Source of the DNA: a virus
Reading direction: 5' to 3' (one strand)
DNA: 26,521 nucleotides
IMG/VR virus record: IMGVR_UViG_3300025313_000465
Coordinates: 1-26,521 of that record
Of the stretch, positions 22,910 to 26,521 are shown piece by piece (position 1 is the stretch's first letter; each line of letters starts with the position of its first letter). The translations under genes and the position numbers were made by a program. Under the pieces are notes generated by a model, which worked only from the letters and a program-made list of their open reading frames with translations, was not told the origin of the DNA and made no database searches.

Positions 22910-24466
22910 ATGCCTAGTGACTTTTACGACGCAAAGAATGTTCCCGACTACGGTGTAGGCGAGATGGGTCAAAACATCCAGAAGGTTACCGCTGCAATCG
23001 GCGGCATCTTCCAGGAGCGGTACCAACAGAAGCAGTACCAAGACTTCATTGATGGTCCACAGAAGGACTACGAAGCCAAGCTACACCAGGTGCAGGACCT
23101 TCTACTAGATGAGACCAACCCTGAAGGTCCGTCACAGGGCATCAAGATGATGTCTGGTGCACTGTCTACCTACATGGACGAAGCCGGTCGCTACAAGAAC
23201 AACCCGCTCATCTCTGGTCGCGCACAAGCTGCGTTTCAGGGTAACAACTACATGCTTCATCAGATCTTCACATCGAAGATGAATGAAGCCAAGATCGCAT
23301 ATGGCGAAGCTACGACAAAGCGCATGAACGTATCGAGCGCTGCGACTGTACAGGAGACTCAGGCACGAACTGGTCTCATCAACGAGCAAACTGCACAACT
23401 CAAGGCCGGCAGGATAGGTGTCACACCAAGCGGCCGGCTGGGCAAGGCATCTAGTGCCAAGGGTGGCCCCCAGTTCCTCACTGGTGGTCCGGGCATGATC
23501 GATCCGAACGCTCCTGCCGATACGCAGCTTGACCAAGCATACGCCTCAGCTTCCGCCAACCTGACCAACCCTGGGAACAAGGCTCAGCAAGATCAGCGTG
23601 CTGCTGAAATGAACGGCATTCGCAAGAGCCTCGCACAGCAGGATGTCATTGCCCGAGCTGCGCGTGGCGAGCAGCGTGACATCTACGACATACAGTCCGA
23701 CACTACAAAGCAGGAAGCATGGGACCCAACCAACGAGAAGCACATCAGCGAAGCTGAAGCTCTGGTCGATCCTGAGGATGTCAAGAACCGCTACATCTAC
23801 ACCAAGATGCGCGAAGAGCAGCCTCTCACAATGCCTGGCGTAACGCCGGAGATGATCGACCAGAAGTACGGTTGGATGAAGGACCCTGATCTTGCAAATC
23901 CAAACGCACCTGTAACACGCGAGATGTCTGAAATCAACGTTGGCAAAGTTCTCCTTGGACAGGACGGTTGGAACGTCCTGACTGATCAGAAGACAAAAAA
24001 GGCACCTCTGGACCTTACAGATGCAGCTAAGAACCTACCCAACGATTTCACCCAGCTACAAGGCCCACTACGCCGAGGTATGGATGCAGCCGTAGGTTCG
24101 ATGGTTACAGGTACCGTGATGCCAAAGACCGCAGATGAAGTGAAGGCTCTCATCAAGGCATCGCTCAAGGCCGTCGCTGGTCAGTACATCGGTGGTGGTC
24201 ATCCGAATGACAAAGTACACCCCGGTGTTCTCAAGAGCCGTTATGCAGCAGCTAAGTTTGTCGATGCTATAGCCGACAAGTACAGCGAGAGCATCGCCGA
24301 GCGGCTTGGCTTGAATCAGGGTAAGGCAAAGGCAGAGGAGCCAAAGAGCGGCTTCAATCTTCCAACAAAGCTTCTTCGCGAGTACACCCCACTCGGCGAC
24401 CTAGAAGACATTCTCGGCGGTGCAGCCGAAGTAGGTAAGAGCCTACTAGGTAAATTGCAAGAATAA
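22910..24466 (+). CDS. Candidate internal virion / DNA-ejection protein 2
   Basis: The 518-aa protein is largely helical and Gln/Lys-rich, with no membrane segment and no recognised enzyme motif. It starts 3 bases after the previous stop and ends 3 bases before the next start, so the three genes form one unit. Size and position match T7 gp15-type proteins. The identification is by context only. Confidence 0.6.
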   Translation: MPSDFYDAKNVPDYGVGEMGQNIQKVTAAIGGIFQERYQQKQYQDFIDGPQKDYEAKLHQVQDLLLDETNPEGPSQGIKMMSGALSTYMDEAGRYKNNPLISGRAQAAFQGNNYMLHQIFTSKMNEAKIAYGEATTKRMNVSSAATVQETQARTGLINEQTAQLKAGRIGVTPSGRLGKASSAKGGPQFLTGGPGMIDPNAPADTQLDQAYASASANLTNPGNKAQQDQRAAEMNGIRKSLAQQDVIARAARGEQRDIYDIQSDTTKQEAWDPTNEKHISEAEALVDPEDVKNRYIYTKMREEQPLTMPGVTPEMIDQKYGWMKDPDLANPNAPVTREMSEINVGKVLLGQDGWNVLTDQKTKKAPLDLTDAAKNLPNDFTQLQGPLRRGMDAAVGSMVTGTVMPKTADEVKALIKASLKAVAGQYIGGGHPNDKVHPGVLKSRYAAAKFVDAIADKYSESIAERLGLNQGKAKAEEPKSGFNLPTKLLREYTPLGDLEDILGGAAEVGKSLLGKLQE

Positions 24467-24469
24467 TCA

Positions 24470-26521
24470 ATGGCTGAGCCGTTAGAACCAGGTCTATTGC
24501 AGCCATCGGCTCCCGCTGATAGTCTACTAGCCCCAGCAGAAGAAGCACTCTCTTCTCGCATGGCCACCATGACCGATTCTGTTATCGGCCGCGTCCACGA
24601 AGCGCTTGGCCTGACCTACCCTTCAGCCGTGGACCCTATGCAGCAGATCCCTGATACAGACTTCGATGACCAGGCTCGAAAAGTAACGGAGAACTTCAAG
24701 GGTCAAGAGGCAAAGCGTGCTGCGACATTCCACGCAGACGTTGTGCCGCCTCCTGATCCGGATTCAGGTGTTGATACGCTTGCTATCACACGCAACGCTG
24801 TCAATTTCATGTTCCATGACCCGATGGCCCTTGCAGGCGTTACGTGGGACACGGAGCACGTCAATTGGTCCCTTGCAACGATCCGAGACATGGTTGCAGA
24901 TCACCCGTACCGAGCCGGCCTTGCAGCCGCAGGTACACTCGCCCCGCTGGCTGCCGGTGGCTACCGCCTGATGAAGGCCGGTGCCATTGCAGACATTGCC
25001 GTGGATGACCTCATGTTAGCCGGCCTGGTCGATGATACTGCCAGCTACAGCAAGCTGACGGCCCAAGGCAAAAAGCTTATTCAGGGTCAGGCTCAGCAGG
25101 TCGGCAAGCTCAAGGCACTGCGAAGCGCAGTAGCCGATGGATCTGCCTCTGCATCTGATCGTGCGCAGTTAAACTTCTACGAGGCATTCGGCAACACCTA
25201 CCTAGATGCTCATACTAATGCCGAATTGAATCCGGCTGGAACAATCTCGCAGTGGCAGGAGAAGGCCAAGACATTAACAAGTGGCAAGGCCGTCAATGAC
25301 ATGATGGAGATGGCCAGCAACGTCAAACCGGACGAGGGAACCAAGGTTCTCCATGCCCTAAAAGACCCCGCCAGACTCTCAGATTTGAGCCCAGGCGCAC
25401 GGGAATTCACTCTGGCATTCGGAGCCGAGGGTAGAGCCGAACAAGCGGCTATGCTCGATTCTGGCTTCATCGATGAGGAGACTGCTAAAAAGGTTGGTGA
25501 CATCTGGTTCTCGACTCTTCGTAAAGACTCGCTACTGTTCAACGAAGGTGCAGCTACCAATCGTCTGAGTCTGGTCCGTCGCATTAGCACCGAGAGCGCA
25601 GCGGATAAGGGTAGGCTCCAGGTCATCAATATCCCTCGAACATCTAGCCCCCACCTGCTATCCCGCTCCCTGGACGAGGAAGGGGTTACCAGCCTCATCA
25701 AGCGCCAGCGTGCGAGTGAACACCTGCTGAAGGGAAAGAGTGATGCAGCCCTGAAGCTACTCGACCACCCTGACGACGCCGAAGCGGTCAATCTCATCAA
25801 GAGCGGCCGTGCTGATGAGGCAGCCAAGAAACTCGAAGAGATGAGTGGCGGCTTCATTGAAAGCGACCCACAGGAACTCGTGGCGCGCAGTCTTCTACAA
25901 CAGAAGCTACTTCACCTGAACTACAAGACCCTACGTGATGTGGCAATGAACCCTGCCATCACGAAGACGCGCGAAGAGTACGAGGCTATGTCTCCTTCGA
26001 TTCGCAAGTTCATGGTTCCCCTGGATCGCATGGAGAACTCAAGCGTCTTACGGCGTATGGTTGCCAAGTCCCAGGGCAAGGCCACAGTGGAGGAACTCGG
26101 ATACGTACACTCGAACCTATTCAACGAGCTTGGCGGCATGATCAAGAAGGAGGCAGCCAGCGGTGCAGTCGATTGGCTGAAGGCCCTGACTGCTATTCAC
26201 AAGACTTCGAAATGTGTAATTGCAGGTACTCGTATACTTACAAATAAAGGTTATTTAAAAATAGAAGAAGCATTTGAATTTAAAGACGGTTATCACTTTA
26301 ATTTACCAGAAGAGACTCCTCTGGTTTGGTCTCCAGTACTAAATACTTGGGTGAAAGTAAATGCTTCTTATTTTTCTAAAAACGAACAAGTGTTTAAAGT
26401 ATCGTTAAAAGATGGAACAGAAATAATTGGGACATCAGATCATCCATTACTCTCTCGTGGTGTTCCCGTTAAAATTAAAGATTTAAATGTAGGACAAGAA
26501 ATTGATTATGCATTAGGCGGC
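24470..26521 (+). CDS. Very large candidate ejection protein, interrupted by an intein; 3' end outside window
   Basis: The frame is open for 684 codons to the end of the window. Residues 1-581 are the N-extein: a Pro/Ala-rich start, a hydrophobic Ala/Gly segment near 145-180 (HPYRAGLAAAGTLAPLAAGG) and long helical regions. It is the last and largest of the three candidate internal-protein genes, in the position of T7 gp16. From residue 582 the DNA becomes AT-rich and a Hint (intein) domain starts. The break falls after WLKALTAIHKTSK. Large phage internal or polyvalent proteins often carry a W..K-T...P.TH.RN-type motif; the intein may sit inside that motif, but the continuation is not visible, so this is a guess. 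Confidence 0.75.
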   Translation, partial: MAEPLEPGLLQPSAPADSLLAPAEEALSSRMATMTDSVIGRVHEALGLTYPSAVDPMQQIPDTDFDDQARKVTENFKGQEAKRAATFHADVVPPPDPDSGVDTLAITRNAVNFMFHDPMALAGVTWDTEHVNWSLATIRDMVADHPYRAGLAAAGTLAPLAAGGYRLMKAGAIADIAVDDLMLAGLVDDTASYSKLTAQGKKLIQGQAQQVGKLKALRSAVADGSASASDRAQLNFYEAFGNTYLDAHTNAELNPAGTISQWQEKAKTLTSGKAVNDMMEMASNVKPDEGTKVLHALKDPARLSDLSPGAREFTLAFGAEGRAEQAAMLDSGFIDEETAKKVGDIWFSTLRKDSLLFNEGAATNRLSLVRRISTESAADKGRLQVINIPRTSSPHLLSRSLDEEGVTSLIKRQRASEHLLKGKSDAALKLLDHPDDAEAVNLIKSGRADEAAKKLEEMSGGFIESDPQELVARSLLQQKLLHLNYKTLRDVAMNPAITKTREEYEAMSPSIRKFMVPLDRMENSSVLRRMVAKSQGKATVEELGYVHSNLFNELGGMIKKEAASGAVDWLKALTAIHKTSKCVIAGTRILTNKGYLKIEEAFEFKDGYHFNLPEETPLVWSPVLNTWVKVNASYFSKNEQVFKVSLKDGTEIIGTSDHPLLSRGVPVKIKDLNVGQEIDYALGG
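26213..26521 (+). mobile_element. Intein (Hint domain), N-terminal part
   Basis: The intein starts with Cys582 in block A (CVIAGTRILT). Block B has the expected Thr-x-x-His (GTSDHPLLSRG: T655, H658). The stretch KIKDLNVGQEI is typical of the Hint fold. DNA composition drops sharply in GC at the junction, as expected for a mobile insert. Any endonuclease and the C-terminal splice motif lie beyond the window, so activity cannot be judged. Confidence 0.9.

Noticed and set aside
25210-25857. 215-aa antisense frame under the large candidate ejection protein gene
   Set aside because: Ser/Leu/Arg-rich translation typical of a shadow frame, with no ribosome site. The sense frame is a continuous protein in a coherent operon. 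The same applies to the antisense frames at 23132-23536 and 2093-2470.

Overview
The window is part of a tailed double-stranded DNA phage genome (Caudoviricetes). The virion genes suggest podovirus-like architecture: scaffold, major capsid protein, a tubular-A-like head-tail adaptor, a tubular-B-like tail nozzle, then three large candidate internal/ejection proteins. All credible genes lie on the + strand, are tightly packed, and are often joined by overlapping TAATG stop/start signals. The host cannot be named from the sequence. Strong AAGGAG-type ribosome sites and tRNA genes with an encoded CCA fit a bacterial virus.

Layout. 1-1302: an omega-RNA (HEARO-type) region followed by isrB, the HNH-less relative of IscB. 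1303-3591: four coupled fibre/appendage-like genes. 3602-7088: a 23-aa two-cysteine peptide, two unrecognised virion-type proteins and a run of small basic proteins, ending at a strong terminator (7184-7220). 7258-9549: promoter, scaffold and major capsid protein, with a terminator at about 9611. 9759-10963: a GIY-YIG homing endonuclease whose 3' end runs into a degenerate tRNA-Ser-like sequence, then tRNA-Asn(GUU) and tRNA-Thr(UGU). 11100-13426: a possible capsid accessory protein and four small related beta-rich proteins, with one decayed and one intact HNH gene among them. 13445-18236: a structural protein, an endonuclease VII gene, the head-tail adaptor, a broken endonuclease VII gene and the tail nozzle protein. 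18315-21651: three coupled fibronectin-III-like proteins. 21713 to the end: two candidate internal virion proteins and a very large protein interrupted at residue 582 by an intein that continues past the window.

The most interesting feature is the isrB element. ATGA occurs at position 21, just after a GAGGGA ribosome-binding site, and again at position 1303, directly after the isrB stop codon, where it starts the next virion gene. Removing the DNA between the two copies puts that gene back behind GAGGGA with normal spacing. The 20 bases before the left ATGA therefore look like the omega-RNA guide, and ATGA looks like the target-adjacent motif (NTGA type) of the empty site. This suggests an RNA-guided nickase element placed precisely at a phage start codon. 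It sits in a region loaded with other mobile parts: GIY-YIG, two HNH (one decayed), two endonuclease VII (one broken) and an intein. Nearly all the nuclease genes end exactly at, or just inside, the start of a virion gene, so they interrupt no reading frame and keep translation coupled.
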